From contig NZ_PQDH01000013.1 of assembly GCF_002964605.1 (NCBI RefSeq), forward strand, positions 29,568-93,567: a DNA stretch of 64,000 nucleotides, written 5' to 3'. This stretch comes from Vallitalea okinawensis (GTDB taxonomy: Bacteria; Bacillota; Clostridia; Lachnospirales; PQDH01). This document shows, piece after piece, positions 39,616-48,798 of the stretch. Under the pieces are notes generated by a model. It made no database searches. It was not told where the DNA came from and saw only the letters and a program-made list of their open reading frames with translations. A program made the position numbers and the translations under genes. How positions within the stretch are numbered: position 1 is the first letter of the stretch; the number at the start of each line of letters is the position of its first letter.

Positions 39616-40638
39616 ATGAAAAAATTTAATGTAGGTATTATTGGATGTGGACGTATTGGTAAAGTACATGCTGAGAGCATTACATACCATATCCCAAATG
39701 CAGTTGTAAAATCTGTTTCTGATGTAAGATTAGACGGTGTTAAAGAGTGGGCTGATTCTTTAGGAATCCAAAACGTATACAGTGATCATAAAGAGATATT
39801 AAACGATCCTGAAATTGATGCAGTATTAGTATGTTCTTCAACTGATACACACTCCGTTATCTCTACAGAAGCTGCTAATGCAGGTAAACATATTTTCTGT
39901 GAGAAACCAATTGACTATGATCTAGGTAGAATTCAATCAACTTTAGATGCAGTTGCAAAAGCTGGTGTTAAATTCCAAGTTGGTTTCAATAGAAGATTTG
40001 ATCATAACTTTGCTAAAATCAACAAAGTAACAAAAGATGGCGTTATTGGTGAGCCTCATGTTATTAAAATTACTTCAAGAGATCCTGAGCCACCGCCAGT
40101 AGAATACGTTAAAGTATCAGGTGGTATCTTCTTAGACATGACTATTCATGATTTTGACATGGCTCGTTTCCAAGCTGGAAGTGAGGTAGAAGAAGTATAT
40201 GCAGTAGGTAACTGTCTAGTTAACCCTGCTATTGCTGAAGCTGGTGATGTAGATACAGCTGTTATCACATTAAAGTTTGAAAATGGTGCTATTGGTGTTA
40301 TTGATAACTCAAGAAGAGCAGCTTATGGTTATGACCAAAGAGTTGAAGTATTTGGTTCAAAAGGTGCTGTAGAAGCAAAAAATGATACAGAAACTACTTG
40401 CAGTGTTAGTACTGAAGAAGGTGTTGTATCAGAGAAGCCATTATACTTCTTCTTAGAAAGATACATGGGTTCATTCGTTGAAGAAATGAAACAATTCTTC
40501 GCTGCTATCGAAAACGATACAGATACTGCAGTTCAAGGTATCGATGGCTTAAAGCCTGTTTTAATCGGTCTTGCTGCTAAGAAATCAATCGAAGAAGGTA
40601 GACCAGTTAAAATTTCTGAAATTGAAGCATTAATGTAA
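39616..40638 (+). CDS. iolG: Inositol 2-dehydrogenase
   Basis: 340 residues, Gfo/Idh/MocA family. NAD-binding GIIGCGRIGKVHAESI, catalytic-type Lys in CEKPID, and the C-terminal DMTIHDFDMARF motif with its conserved Asp and His. Oxidises myo-inositol to 2-keto-myo-inositol, the IolE substrate. Last gene of the iol run. Its second-half motifs fit IolG better than the 28587 paralogue does. Confidence 0.93.
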   Translation: MKKFNVGIIGCGRIGKVHAESITYHIPNAVVKSVSDVRLDGVKEWADSLGIQNVYSDHKEILNDPEIDAVLVCSSTDTHSVISTEAANAGKHIFCEKPIDYDLGRIQSTLDAVAKAGVKFQVGFNRRFDHNFAKINKVTKDGVIGEPHVIKITSRDPEPPPVEYVKVSGGIFLDMTIHDFDMARFQAGSEVEEVYAVGNCLVNPAIAEAGDVDTAVITLKFENGAIGVIDNSRRAAYGYDQRVEVFGSKGAVEAKNDTETTCSVSTEEGVVSEKPLYFFLERYMGSFVEEMKQFFAAIENDTDTAVQGIDGLKPVLIGLAAKKSIEEGRPVKISEIEALM

Positions 40639-40664
40639 TTAAGGTAAATTCATAATCACCTTAA
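40639..40664 (+). other. Hairpin right after iolG
   Basis: TTAAGGT / ACCTTAA (7 bp) around 12 bases, directly after the iolG stop. No T-run. Confidence 0.4.
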
Positions 40665-40774
40665 GTTGGTTCATAAGCATAATGTGTTAAATTCCATTCA
40701 AATAAAGAATTACATATTATGTATAAAGAATTTAAAATTTAATGATGAAATTACCTAGTAGTTAATAAGTTTTT

Positions 40775-40986
40775 AAGTTATGGATTTTAAGTTTTCTTCT
40801 GCCATATAAATATATAGAACTTAATATTCTAAAGATATCTTGGTTAAGTTCTATGTACTAAGAAGCTTATAGGATTACCACTAGCCTTGAAATGATTTTA
40901 TAAGCTTCTTTAATTTAAAGTGCAACTTTCACCAAAAGCGCGCACAAATTAAAAATTAAGAAATATACACTTAAAATCCATAACTT
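40775..40986. ncRNA. Candidate structured RNA or palindromic element, four stems
   Basis: The ends are a perfect 18-bp inverted repeat (40775-40792 with 40969-40986; core AGTTATGGATTTTAA). Inside are three separate stems: 40814-40824 with 40844-40854 (11 bp, ATAGAACTTAA), 40860-40871 with 40899-40910 (12 bp, AAGAAGCTTATA), and 40911-40916 plus 40920-40923 with 40942-40951. Together they make a cloverleaf-like four-way junction in a 476-base gap with no gene. It lies upstream of a promoter-like TTGACT (41004-41009). It may be an RNA from the iol transcript's 3' end or a small palindromic insertion; no clear target-site duplication is seen. I do not recognise the family. Confidence 0.5.
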
Positions 40987-41114
40987 TAATTTATAAAGAG
41001 TCATTGACTTTAATTCTAGGAAAGGTTAATACCTAAACTTATTTATTAGCTTTTCTTAGGGTTAAAGGATACTAATTAAGGACTAAAAATAGGCGAAATA
41101 GGGGTGTGTTTAAA

Positions 41115-42668
41115 ATGGATCGTATACAAGATAAAATCAAGGAACTTCGAGAACAAAAAGCTGACATAGCCCTCGGTGGAGGTCAGAAAAGAATTGATAA
41201 GCAACATGAATCTGGTAAATTAACTGCAAGGGAAAGAATCAATCTACTATTAGATGATGGTACATTTGTTGAAGTAGGTGCTTTTATTAAACATCGTTCA
41301 ACAGATTTTGGTCTAGATAAAGCTAATGCCCCTGGAGATGGTGTTGTAACAGGTTATGGCCAAATTGAGGGTAAATTAGTCTATGTCTATGCACAAGATT
41401 TCACTGTAATGGGTGGATCTTTAGGAGAAATGCATGCCAAAAAAATCTGTAACATCATGGATATGGCATTGAAGATGGGAGCTCCTATTATCGGAATCAA
41501 TGATTCTGGTGGAGCAAGGGTTCAAGAAGGTATTGATGCACTAAGCGGTTTCGGCGAAATTTTCTATCGTAATACAATTGCATCTGGGGTTATACCACAG
41601 ATATCAGTTATTATGGGACCATGTGCTGGGGGTGCAGTTTATTCACCAGCAATAACAGATTTTATCTTTATGGTAGACAATACAAGTCAAATGTTTATCA
41701 CTGGACCACAAGTTATCAAAACTGTAACAGGTGAAGTTATATCAAAAGAAGAACTTGGTGGTGCTAGAGCTCATGCAAGCAAGAGTGGTGTAGCAGGTTT
41801 CCACTATGCAACAGAGCAGGAGTGTATTGAAGAAATCCGCCGTTTGATAAATTATTTGCCTTCTAATAATATTGAAGAACCAATGGAAACAGCTATTATG
41901 GATGATCCTAATCGTATTTCAGATCGCTTGTCAGAGATTGTACCAGAATCACCTAATAAGGCTTATGATATGCATGAAGTGCTTGATGAAGTAGTGGATC
42001 GTGGTTCATTCCTAGAAGTACATAAAGACTATGCTCTTAATATCATCGTAGGATTTGCAAAAATGAACGGGCAAACTGTCGGAATTGTTGCCAATCAACC
42101 AAAAGTATTGGCAGGATCTTTAGATGTTAATGCTTCAGATAAAGCTGCTAGATTTATTAGATTTTGTGATAGCTTTAATATTCCTGTGATTACATTCACA
42201 GATGTACCAGGCTATTTTCCAGGTGTACAACAAGAACATAATGGTATTATACGTCATGGTGCTAAATTATTATTTGCCTATGCAGAAGCATCTGTACCAA
42301 AAATTAATGTTATATTAAGAAAAGCTTATGGTGGAGCTTATATTGCTATGAGTAGTAAACACTTAAGATCTGATGTCGTATTATCATGGCCATCAGCGGA
42401 AATAGCAGTTATGGGTGCAGAAGGTGCAGCCAATATAATATTTAGAAAAGAAATTGGAGTGGCAGATGATCCTGCTCAAGTTAGAGCTGAAAAGATCAAT
42501 GAATACCGTGAAAACTTTGCTAATCCATACATAGCTGCTTCAAGAGGATTCGTTGATGATGTTATTCAGCCAGCAGCAACTCGTAAATATATAATTTCAA
42601 ATTTAGAAACCTTAAAGAGTAAACGTGAGGATAGACCTGCTAAAAAGCACGGTAATATTCCACTATAA
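41115..42668 (+). CDS. Acyl-CoA carboxyltransferase subunit (MmdA/PccB family)
   Basis: 517 residues from ATG 41115; a GTG at 41106 is also open. Carboxyltransferase with two crotonase-like halves: [49 protein letters not shown] and [15 protein letters not shown], then [10 protein letters not shown] and [14 protein letters not shown]. These subunits move CO2 between an acyl-CoA and biotin, in propionyl- or acetyl-CoA carboxylase, methylmalonyl-CoA decarboxylase or transcarboxylase. No biotin carrier, biotin carboxylase or membrane beta subunit lies in the window. Its place after the iol genes suggests use of malonyl-CoA or methylmalonyl-CoA. Confidence 0.9.
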   Translation: MDRIQDKIKELREQKADIALGGGQKRIDKQHESGKLTARERINLLLDDGTFVEVGAFIKHRSTDFGLDKANAPGDGVVTGYGQIEGKLVYVYAQDFTVMGGSLGEMHAKKICNIMDMALKMGAPIIGINDSGGARVQEGIDALSGFGEIFYRNTIASGVIPQISVIMGPCAGGAVYSPAITDFIFMVDNTSQMFITGPQVIKTVTGEVISKEELGGARAHASKSGVAGFHYATEQECIEEIRRLINYLPSNNIEEPMETAIMDDPNRISDRLSEIVPESPNKAYDMHEVLDEVVDRGSFLEVHKDYALNIIVGFAKMNGQTVGIVANQPKVLAGSLDVNASDKAARFIRFCDSFNIPVITFTDVPGYFPGVQQEHNGIIRHGAKLLFAYAEASVPKINVILRKAYGGAYIAMSSKHLRSDVVLSWPSAEIAVMGAEGAANIIFRKEIGVADDPAQVRAEKINEYRENFANPYIAASRGFVDDVIQPAATRKYIISNLETLKSKREDRPAKKHGNIPL

Positions 42669-42875
42669 GACATATGAAGATAAGAGGCTATCCATAAATT
42701 ATGGGCAGCCTTCTTGGCATGTATAGGATAATTATGATCAAGTTGCAAAAAGTCCATAAAACATCTAACAAAATTACCTTTGAAATAAGAAATAACCATG
42801 CTATTCTATAGTGAGAATAAGGTTATTCATAGGTTTTAAACATAATGTAAAAATACTATTTTAATGGAGGAAAAA

Positions 42876-43550
42876 ATGTATAAATACGAGCTACACACCC
42901 ATACCCAAGAAGTCAGCAGATGTGGTAAAAAATCAGCTAGAGATATTGTTGCAATTTATAAGAACATAGGCTACCAAGGACTAGTCATTACGGATCATTT
43001 TAGACCTGATTACTTTAATAGTTTAGATAAAGATCTCACATGGCAGCAAAAAGTTGACATATTCCTAGAAGGTTATAGGGAAGCCAAAGAAGCAGCAAAG
43101 GATATAGATTTTGATGTATTTCTAGGAATTGAATTAGGGCTTTTCCAAGGTGGCTATGGCAATGAATTTCTTCTTTATGGTATGACAGAAGAAGTACTTA
43201 AAGAAAATGAGACTATCTTGGAAATGGATCTAGTAGAAGTCAAAAGTCTAGCCGAAAAGCACGGTATTCTCATCTATCAAGCACATCCTTATCGAGGTTA
43301 TTGTGAATTAGAGGATGTAAATCTTTTAGATGGTGTAGAAGTCTTTAATGGTAATCCAAGACATGATTCAAAGAATGATGAAGTTAATCAGATAGCTAAT
43401 ACTAAGAAGTTATTAAAAGTATCAGGTTCTGATTACCATGAAGATGGCGATGAAGGGTGTGGCGGTATAGAAGTTCAGGATAAGATAGTAGATAATCAAC
43501 AATTAGTCAAGATACTCCGTTCAATGGATTTTAAGCTTATGACCAAGTAG
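42876..43550 (+). CDS. PHP-domain phosphoesterase-like protein
   Basis: 224 residues from ATG 42876; the upstream ATG at 42864 overlaps the GGAGG site (42866-42870). PHP metal motifs are YELHTHTQEVSRCG, VITDHF, FLGIELGLF, YQAHPYRG and VSGSDYHEDGD. PHP proteins hydrolyse phosphate esters or act as histidinol-phosphatase-like enzymes; the substrate here is unknown. It lies between the carboxyltransferase and GDPD genes, perhaps in one transcription unit. Confidence 0.82.
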   Translation: MYKYELHTHTQEVSRCGKKSARDIVAIYKNIGYQGLVITDHFRPDYFNSLDKDLTWQQKVDIFLEGYREAKEAAKDIDFDVFLGIELGLFQGGYGNEFLLYGMTEEVLKENETILEMDLVEVKSLAEKHGILIYQAHPYRGYCELEDVNLLDGVEVFNGNPRHDSKNDEVNQIANTKKLLKVSGSDYHEDGDEGCGGIEVQDKIVDNQQLVKILRSMDFKLMTK

Positions 43551-43641
43551 TGAATAACCGATATAGAGTCAATATGAGTAGATACTAAATAATCCTATGG
43601 ATGCACTTGTATTTCAATAGACAATATTTGAGGTGAAAAAA

Positions 43642-44340
43642 ATGGACTTACCTATTATAACTGCCCATTCAGGTTGTGAAAAAACCTTGGCTAACTCCAT
43701 GGAAAATATTAAAAAAGCTATCCAACTTAATGTAGAATACGTTGAGATTGATGTGCGTCATACAAAAGATCATATAGCTGTATTAAGTCATGATGATGAA
43801 ATAGGAGGAATCTGTATATCAGAATCAAACCTAAATGAATTAAAGAAATATAATATAGTAACTTATGAAGAAGCAGTAGATCTTATTATTAAAAGTGGCA
43901 AAAAGGTCAACAGTGACATAAAAACCATGGAGAGTATTGAGTTAATATCGACATATATTATGAACAATGAGCTCTGTGAAAAAGTCATATTATCAGGTTG
44001 TAAAGAAAAAGAAATCTCTTATCTTACTGAGAACTATCCTGAGATAAGGAAGTTATTTAATATAGATATCCTAATGGAGGAAGATCTATCTTTTGAAGAG
44101 AAGATGAACCGAACTATAATGTTACACAGACAAAATCACTTACAAGGGGTAAATATACCTTATTACCAACTGAGTGATGAAGTGCTTCAGATCATGAAAG
44201 ATCAGGGTATAGAAACTTATGTATGGACTATAGATACAGAAGAGTTAATGCGTAGGTTTGTAAATAAAGGAGTAAAATCCATAACAACAAATGAAGTAGT
44301 TTTACTAGAGAAAGTAAAAAATGAGGAGGCTTTTAGATGA
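43642..44340 (+). CDS. Divergent glycerophosphodiester phosphodiesterase-family protein
   Basis: 232 residues from ATG 43642; GAGGTG sits 8 bases upstream and overlaps an alternative GTG at 43633. GDPD TIM-barrel pattern: ITAHSG...EN, then YVEIDVRHTKDHIAVLSHDDEI and near the end GIETYVWTIDTEELM. Two usual active-site features are changed: HRG reads HSG, and PENT reads LANS, losing the metal-binding Glu. Other residues (EID, D of KDH, SHDD) remain. It may act on an unusual substrate or have lost activity. It overlaps the kinase gene by 4 bases (ATGA). Confidence 0.72.
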   Translation: MDLPIITAHSGCEKTLANSMENIKKAIQLNVEYVEIDVRHTKDHIAVLSHDDEIGGICISESNLNELKKYNIVTYEEAVDLIIKSGKKVNSDIKTMESIELISTYIMNNELCEKVILSGCKEKEISYLTENYPEIRKLFNIDILMEEDLSFEEKMNRTIMLHRQNHLQGVNIPYYQLSDEVLQIMKDQGIETYVWTIDTEELMRRFVNKGVKSITTNEVVLLEKVKNEEAFR

Positions 44341-45221
44341 TGAAGAAGTATGATAGTTTTTTAATTGGTCACATCTCAAAAGATATCAATATCTTTATGG
44401 GTGATAAAATGGAAGAAATCGGCGGTGCGGTAGTAGCATCATCCTATGCAGCAGTTGCTGGTGGAAGAAAGGTAGGTATTCTTACAAAGGCAGCTAAAGA
44501 AGACAAAGAAACAGCATTGAATACTTTTAACGCTGAGTCAGAAGATGTTTATTATGTAGAGTCTAAAGATACAACCTCAATCAAAAATGAGTATTTTTCA
44601 GAGGATAGAGAAACGAGAAAATGTACATCATTAGGTGTAGCAGATCAATATGTTATGGCGGACATGCCTGAAATTGAATCTGAGATTTATCACTTAGCTG
44701 GACTTATTGCTGGAGACTATGATGTTGAATTAATTAAAGAACTCTCTAAGAAAGGCAAGATTGCTGTTGATGTGCAGGGATTCTTAAGACATGCTATTAA
44801 TGGTGATATGTTATTCAAAGATTGGGAGCAAAAAGAAGAATTACTTCCATACATCACTTACTTTAAAACAGATGCGGCTGAAGCAGAAGTTTTAACAGGT
44901 CTTAAAGACCGTAAAGAAGCTGCAAAACAAATGTACGCATGGGGTACAAAAGAAATTATGATTACACACAATACTGAAGTACTTGTTTATGACGGTAAAG
45001 AATTCTATACAGCACCTCTTAAACCAAGAAATCTATCAGGACGTTCAGGTCGTGGTGATACATGTTTCTCAGCTTATATTACTGAGAGAATTGATAAATC
45101 ACCAGCGGAAGCAATCCAATATGCAGCAGCTTTAGTTTCATTAAAGATGGAAACACCTGGACCTTTTAAAGGAACAAGAAAAGATGTAGAAGCTTACATC
45201 GAAGAATTTTATAAAGCGTAA
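44337..45221 (+). CDS. PfkB-family carbohydrate kinase
   Basis: 294 residues. Start motif FLIGHISKDINIFMGDKMEEIGGAVVASSYA in parts, then the C-terminal catalytic motif GRSGRGDTCFSAYI, where GRGD replaces the usual GAGD but keeps the catalytic Asp. Phosphorylates a sugar or polyol. Overlap with the GDPD gene means translational coupling. Substrate unknown; the setting suggests an inositol- or nucleoside-derived compound. AGGAGG lies about 10 bases upstream. Confidence 0.85.
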   Translation: MMKKYDSFLIGHISKDINIFMGDKMEEIGGAVVASSYAAVAGGRKVGILTKAAKEDKETALNTFNAESEDVYYVESKDTTSIKNEYFSEDRETRKCTSLGVADQYVMADMPEIESEIYHLAGLIAGDYDVELIKELSKKGKIAVDVQGFLRHAINGDMLFKDWEQKEELLPYITYFKTDAAEAEVLTGLKDRKEAAKQMYAWGTKEIMITHNTEVLVYDGKEFYTAPLKPRNLSGRSGRGDTCFSAYITERIDKSPAEAIQYAAALVSLKMETPGPFKGTRKDVEAYIEEFYKA

Positions 45222-45281
45222 ATTTTAAACTTAATTGAATAATTAACTGTGTGAGATATACAAAGTTTAAATGATACAGTA

Positions 45282-45314
45282 AAAAGAGGTGGCTAATGCC
45301 ACCTCTTTTTGGAA
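45282..45314. terminator. Bidirectional terminator
   Basis: 12-bp perfect stem (AAAAGAGGTGGC / GCCACCTCTTTT) with a TAAT loop. T-runs are present on both strands, serving the kinase (+) and the peroxiredoxin (-). Confidence 0.9.
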
Positions 45315-45337
45315 GGGTTCAGATATATGAATATATC

Positions 45338-45859
45338 TTATAAGTGATTGTCGCCTTCTTGCCATCCTAAGGCACAAAGACCACCACTTTGGAAAGCTTT
45401 TAATACACGAATTGTTTCATCAACACTACGACCTACATTTAAGTCATGAACTACAGAATATTTTAAAGTTCCTTCAGGATCTACAATGAATAGACCTCTT
45501 AAAGAAATACCTTCTTCTTCTACTAAAACACCATATTGCTCAGATACTTTTTTTGTCATATCTGCAGCCATAGGGAATTTGATCTCGCCTAAACCATTTT
45601 GAATCCATGCTTGATGAGAGTATTGGCTATCCGTACTTACTGTTAGTAGTTCAGCACCTAACTCTTTAAATTGATCATATGCTTTACTAAATCCTGTGAT
45701 TTCAGTAGGGCAAACAAATGTGAAGTCTAATGGATAAAAAAACATAACAAGCCATTTACCCTTATAATCATCAAGACTTACCTTAATAAACTCCTTACCG
45801 TCTCCAGTAACTGCATTCATTTCAAATGATGGAGCTGGTTTACCAACTAATCTTTCCAT
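45338..45859 (-). CDS. 2-Cys peroxiredoxin (AhpC/TSA family)
   Basis: 173 residues. Peroxidatic C50 in TFVCPTE, resolving C162 in GLCALGW, and conserved FFYPLDF. Reduces hydrogen peroxide and organic peroxides in the cytoplasm using a thioredoxin-like donor. AGGAGG lies about 11 bases before the ATG on the minus strand. A TATAAT-like -10 box is found about 105 bases upstream, and a Fur/PerR-like 7-1-7 palindrome further up at 46017-46033. Confidence 0.95.
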   Translation of the reverse strand: MERLVGKPAPSFEMNAVTGDGKEFIKVSLDDYKGKWLVMFFYPLDFTFVCPTEITGFSKAYDQFKELGAELLTVSTDSQYSHQAWIQNGLGEIKFPMAADMTKKVSEQYGVLVEEEGISLRGLFIVDPEGTLKYSVVHDLNVGRSVDETIRVLKAFQSGGLCALGWQEGDNHL

Positions 45860-46016
45860 TTAACAATACCTCCTATTTTTTTAGTGTGACTAAAATACAT
45901 CTTTTCTATTCAATAAGCTTATATCGAATGTTATATAAGTATTCATCTCTGTTGTGATATTATAGTAACACACAATTATTAGTTTGTAAACAGTATTATA
46001 TAAAATAATTTATTAA

Positions 46017-46033
46017 ATAATAATGATTATTAT
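46017..46033. promoter_or_regulatory. Fur/PerR-family box candidate
   Basis: ATAATAATGATTATTAT is a perfect 8-1-8 palindrome. The inner 15 bases differ from the PerR consensus at two symmetric positions only. It lies 158 bases before the peroxiredoxin start, further than usual, and AT-rich DNA gives such matches by chance. Confidence 0.3.
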
Positions 46034-46105
46034 AAAATAAAGAGTTTTTATCTTTCTATAGTGTCTACGATTTCAAGGGGAGGACCCTCTGATGCTATCA
46101 ATCTA

Positions 46106-47299
46106 TTACTTCATATATTTTGTTCGGTATTGATTGGGTGTTAGACTGGTATATTTTTTAAATTGTTGTGTAAAATAACTTTGATTACAAAAGTGAAAAA
46201 AGGTGGCTACATCAGATAATGGAGTTGTTGTATAACGAATATAGTATTTAGCTTCTTCAATTCTTTTCTTATTGATATATTCCTTAAAAGATGATCCAAC
46301 TTCTTTGATGAATAAAGAAGATAAGTAATTGGGGTGAACGTATATAAAGTTAGCTACTCGATCCAAGGTGATTTTCTCGGTTAAATGGTCATGGATATAG
46401 GTAAGAGCCCTTTGAATGGGTGGTGAGTATTTATTACTGGACATGTTATTCTTTGCACTGATCATATCTTCCACTATTTTATATTCCATTTGAATGAGAT
46501 GGGCAACATCATTGCTTTTCTCAATGTTATGAATGAAGGTATCGCTAAGAGTAAAAGCAGATTCTGGATCTACACCCCCTTCTATAATAGCTCTGGTAAA
46601 GATAGTTGTCGAGCAGATCAAAGAATTCTTAATAGAGCGAATGGGGTTGTCCGTTAATTTAGCTCTTTTTAAACGATTAATTTCATTAAGTATGGACTTA
46701 GCCTGCTTTATATTCCCTTCTTTAATCTTGTTAACAAGTTCTTGCTCAAGAAAATAAGGAGGATGATGAAACATGGATTGCCTATTTTCAACCGTATTAA
46801 TAAAATATTCATCAGGTATAAAAGTCTCTTCCTCCTCACTGTCATCATCAATAGTTATTAGATTGGTAGGGTGTATAAGTTGCTCCAATAACTTACCGCT
46901 ATAGTAATAACGGTTCTGATCAATAAGGGGAAGTGAGTTATAATATTTACTAAAGTTAGTTTTATGCTTAATAGAAAGCTTATTGTTCATGATAATTGTA
47001 TTCAACTCACCTTCAAGTATAGGAGCAGTTAATATTGGACCAACTACGATTAGGTACTGGCGACAATGCATAAGAATAAAACATTCATCATAACTATTTT
47101 TATAATAAAAAGCTTTAAATGGATCATTATATAGTCCGGAAAGATCTTTAATAGTATCAATACCCAAAAGATGATCAGCTGTTGCAATATCGCTAGGTAA
47201 GCTAAATGTACATTGTTGATTTTGCACTACTCTAACACTGAAAGAGGTAGAATAATGATAAAGACGACATTTTTTTATTAAAACTTTATAAAAACTCAA
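46106..47299 (-). CDS. AraC-family transcriptional regulator, TTG start
   Basis: 397 residues. The start is TTG (47297-47299) with AAGGAG 9 bases upstream on the minus strand. The N-terminal region of about 280 residues is an uncharacterised sensor, similar in layout to other long Clostridial AraC proteins. The C-terminus has the HTH pair: ITLDRVANFIYVHPNYLSSLF and LSDVATFFHFCNQSYFTQQFKKYTSLTPNQYR in parts. Divergent from the disaccharide importer operon with a 149-base shared region, so it probably activates that operon in response to its sugar. Confidence 0.9.
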   Translation of the reverse strand: MSFYKVLIKKCRLYHYSTSFSVRVVQNQQCTFSLPSDIATADHLLGIDTIKDLSGLYNDPFKAFYYKNSYDECFILMHCRQYLIVVGPILTAPILEGELNTIIMNNKLSIKHKTNFSKYYNSLPLIDQNRYYYSGKLLEQLIHPTNLITIDDDSEEEETFIPDEYFINTVENRQSMFHHPPYFLEQELVNKIKEGNIKQAKSILNEINRLKRAKLTDNPIRSIKNSLICSTTIFTRAIIEGGVDPESAFTLSDTFIHNIEKSNDVAHLIQMEYKIVEDMISAKNNMSSNKYSPPIQRALTYIHDHLTEKITLDRVANFIYVHPNYLSSLFIKEVGSSFKEYINKKRIEEAKYYIRYTTTPLSDVATFFHFCNQSYFTQQFKKYTSLTPNQYRTKYMK

Positions 47300-47448
47300 A
47301 CAAATTAACTCCTTTTTAGTATATATTATATATATTAAGATTTTAATAAAAAGATTAAATTTTTAATATAATTCTACTACGCTTTTTATTATAATGCAAA
47401 TATAATCATTGATGTAAAGTCAAAAGATTAAATGGAGGGATTAATAAA

Positions 47449-48729
47449 ATGAAAAAATTACTATCTATTACTTTAATAGTTCTACTATTAGCATCATTAT
47501 TTGTTGGATGTACAAATGATGAGCCAAAAACAGATGAAGGTACAACACAAAATGAAACTAATAAAGAAGAAACTAAAGATGAGCCGAAAGAAGAAGTTTC
47601 AACTGAGAAACAAGTGATTAAATTTGCTGCTCAAGCGGATTCAACTCCGGCTACTCAAGCAGTGATTGATGCATTCAACTCTTCTCAAGAAGAATTTGTT
47701 GTTGAGTGGGTAGAATTTACTAATGATTCAGCTCAAATGCATGATCAATTAATTACTTCATTATCAAGTGGGTCTGATGAATATGATGTTCTTTCAATGG
47801 ATGTTGTTTGGGCTGGAGAATTTGCTGGTGCAGGCTATATCGAGCCATTAGATGTTAAAATGAGTGAGGCTGGTATTAACGCAGCTGACTACAATGCAGG
47901 TTCAATGACTGCAGGTAACTATAAAGGAAAACAATATACACTTCCATTCTTCTCAGATTTAGGATTATTATACTATCGTTCTGATATTGTATCTGCTGAA
48001 GAAGCAGCTGTACTAGAAAGTGGCGATTACACGTACGCTGACTTAGCAGCTATGGCTGAGAAATATGTTGGTGAAGGCGGTACTGATTTTGGTTTCGTAT
48101 ACCAATCTAAGCAATATGAAGGTTTAACTTGTAACGTAACAGAATTCACAAAAGGTTATACTGATATTGAAGCTGGTTTAGAAACAATGAAAACATTTAC
48201 TGAAGCATCTTGGACACCAGAAGATATCTTAAATTATACAGAAGGTGAAACACATACACAATTCACTGAAGGTAAAGCAGTATTTGCCCGTAACTGGCCT
48301 TACCAATATGGTATCATTAAAGGAGAAGAATCTCCATTAACTCCTGAACAAACTGGTGTTGCTCCACTGCCAAATGGTGGAACAGTAGGTGGATGGTTAC
48401 TTGGTCTTAATAAAAACTCAGATGTAGCTGAAGGTGCTTGGACATTCTTACAATTTGTAACTGGTACAGAAGGTCAAAAGATCATGGCTACTCAGGGGGG
48501 TTACTTACCAGGTTACAACGTAGTATTATCTGATGAAGAGGTTAAAGCCAATAACGAAATGTTACAATTCGATGGATTCCAAAAAGCATTAACATCTACT
48601 TTATCAAGACCTGTATCTCCAGAGTACTCAAAAACATCTGATGAAGTTCAAGTTAATACACACAAATATTTATCAGGTTCTAGTGATTTAGAATCAACAG
48701 TAGCAGCATTAGAAAATAGTTTAAAATAA
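47449..48729 (+). CDS. Disaccharide ABC importer substrate-binding lipoprotein
   Basis: 426 residues, family 1 extracellular solute-binding protein (MalE/TreS-binding type). Lipobox FVGC with C21, then an acidic Thr/Glu/Lys linker, then the binding fold (QLITSLSSGSDEYDVLSMDVVWAGEFA, LPFFSDLGLLYYR). First gene of an importer operon with two MalFG-like permeases and a GH65 phosphorylase, so the ligand is probably an alpha-linked glucose disaccharide. The ATPase (MsmK-type) is not here and is likely shared from elsewhere. Confidence 0.92.
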   Translation: MKKLLSITLIVLLLASLFVGCTNDEPKTDEGTTQNETNKEETKDEPKEEVSTEKQVIKFAAQADSTPATQAVIDAFNSSQEEFVVEWVEFTNDSAQMHDQLITSLSSGSDEYDVLSMDVVWAGEFAGAGYIEPLDVKMSEAGINAADYNAGSMTAGNYKGKQYTLPFFSDLGLLYYRSDIVSAEEAAVLESGDYTYADLAAMAEKYVGEGGTDFGFVYQSKQYEGLTCNVTEFTKGYTDIEAGLETMKTFTEASWTPEDILNYTEGETHTQFTEGKAVFARNWPYQYGIIKGEESPLTPEQTGVAPLPNGGTVGGWLLGLNKNSDVAEGAWTFLQFVTGTEGQKIMATQGGYLPGYNVVLSDEEVKANNEMLQFDGFQKALTSTLSRPVSPEYSKTSDEVQVNTHKYLSGSSDLESTVAALENSLK

Positions 48730-48798
48730 GTACTAATATAAAGAGTGGGCTCAATGCATATTGAGCCCAACTTTTCAGCCTGAAGGGAGTACGAAAAT

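Noticed and set aside
40775..40986. Classical insertion sequence or MITE
   Set aside because: Terminal repeats are perfect, but no transposase and no clear target-site duplication flank them; left open as an alternative only.
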